Shown: piece after piece, positions 13,608 to 14,073 of the stretch
Position numbering within the stretch: position 1 is the first letter of the stretch
Layout: the number at the start of each line of letters is the position of its first letter
Assembly (NCBI RefSeq): GCF_002379585.1
Contig: NZ_DFUE01000026.1
Span: forward strand, 12,022 to 26,094
Length of the DNA stretch: 14,073 bases
Reading direction: 5' to 3'
DNA from: Pseudomonas sp. UBA4194
Lineage (GTDB): Bacteria > Pseudomonadota > Gammaproteobacteria > Pseudomonadales > Pseudomonadaceae
Position numbers and translations under genes: made by a program
The notes under the pieces: generated by a model
The model's input: the letters and a program-made list of their open reading frames with translations, nothing else
Told to the model about the DNA's origin: nothing
Databases searched by the model: none

Positions 13608-14073
13608 ATGAGCAAGATCAGTGTACTGGTGGTGGATGACGCGCCCTTTATCCGCGACCTGGTGAAGAAGTGCCTGCGCAATGCCTTCCCCGGCATCCTC
13701 ACCGAAGATGCCGTGAACGGCCGCAAGGCGCAGTCGCTGATGATGCACAACAGCTATGACCTGGTGTTGTGCGACTGGGAAATGCCGGAAATGTCCGGCC
13801 TGGAATTGCTGACCTGGACCCGCCAGCAGGAAAGCTCCAAGAACTTGCCGTTCATCATGGTTACCAGCCGCGGCGACAAGGACAATGTGGTGCAGGCGAT
13901 CCATGCCGGCGTTTCCGACTACATCGGCAAGCCGTTCACCAACGAGCAGTTGCTGACCAAGGTCAAGAAGGCCCTGGCCAAGGTAGGCAAGCTCGAGGCC
14001 TTGGCCGCCAGCGCGCCGACCCGCCAATTCGGGGCTTCGGCCCTGAGCAATGATTCGCTCAATGCCCTCACGG
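13608..14073 (+). CDS. CheY-like response regulator, partial (3' end outside window)
   Basis: The 155 visible codons encode a complete receiver domain and the start of a linker; no stop is reached at the window end. Receiver landmarks are the acidic pair VVDDAP (Asp10, Asp11), the phospho-acceptor Asp56 in LVLCDWEMP (52-60), Thr86 in MVTSRGD, and Lys108 in IGKPF. After residue 130 the sequence turns into an Ala/Ser-rich linker (ALAASAPTRQFGASALSN), so another domain may follow. The ATG at 13608 has a good Shine-Dalgarno (AGGAG, 13597-13601). It corresponds in position to the response regulator after phoU in other Pseudomonas; a link to phosphate control is not shown by the sequence. Confidence 0.93.
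   Translation, partial: MSKISVLVVDDAPFIRDLVKKCLRNAFPGILTEDAVNGRKAQSLMMHNSYDLVLCDWEMPEMSGLELLTWTRQQESSKNLPFIMVTSRGDKDNVVQAIHAGVSDYIGKPFTNEQLLTKVKKALAKVGKLEALAASAPTRQFGASALSNDSLNALT

Overview
The window looks like a chromosomal segment of a Pseudomonas species, most likely of the P. putida group. The evidence is GC-rich coding sequence, Pseudomonas-type REP palindromes in three intergenic regions, and a gene order (MFS transporter - pstS - pstC - pstA - pstB - phoU - response regulator) that matches the pst locus of that genus as I know it. The species assignment is inference from memory; no database was searched.

Left part (1-2275, + strand). A gene-free 348-bp stretch holds two diverged 46-bp direct repeats and a perfect 15-bp-stem terminator hairpin. 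It is followed by purE-purK, which convert AIR to CAIR in purine synthesis, and then by a small GlsB/YeaQ/YmgE-family membrane protein with a long stem-loop in front of it.

Middle part (2276-6101). A REP pair precedes an exported DUF3299-type protein (+). Convergent to it, on the minus strand, are an aldose/hexose-6-phosphate mutarotase (YeaD family) and, upstream of it, a YciA-type acyl-CoA thioesterase, probably co-transcribed. A 323-bp divergent intergenic region with a thrice-repeated TGCGAAA motif separates the thioesterase from an MFS transporter of the metabolite:H+ symporter type (+).

Right part (6102-14073, + strand). This is the high-affinity phosphate system: periplasmic PstS, permeases PstC and PstA, ATPase PstB, and the regulator PhoU. 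PstS hands phosphate to the PstC/PstA channel, PstB powers import, and PhoU couples the transporter to PhoR/PhoB signalling. Two clear PHO boxes are visible, one before pstS and a second between pstS and pstC. A hairpin and a terminator-like structure follow pstS, so pstS and pstCAB-phoU look like separately promoted, differentially expressed units. A 335-bp gap between pstA and pstB contains one inverted REP and a 71-bp tandem array of three REP units. PstC (761 aa) and PstA (556 aa) are about twice the length of the E. coli proteins because each carries a large predicted periplasmic insert. A strong terminator follows phoU, and the window ends inside a CheY-like response regulator gene.

I see no unmistakably new multi-gene system. 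The points most worth a second look are the REP array inside the pst operon, the double PHO-box architecture with a nearly leaderless pstC, the large periplasmic domains of PstC and PstA, and the terminator directly in front of purE.
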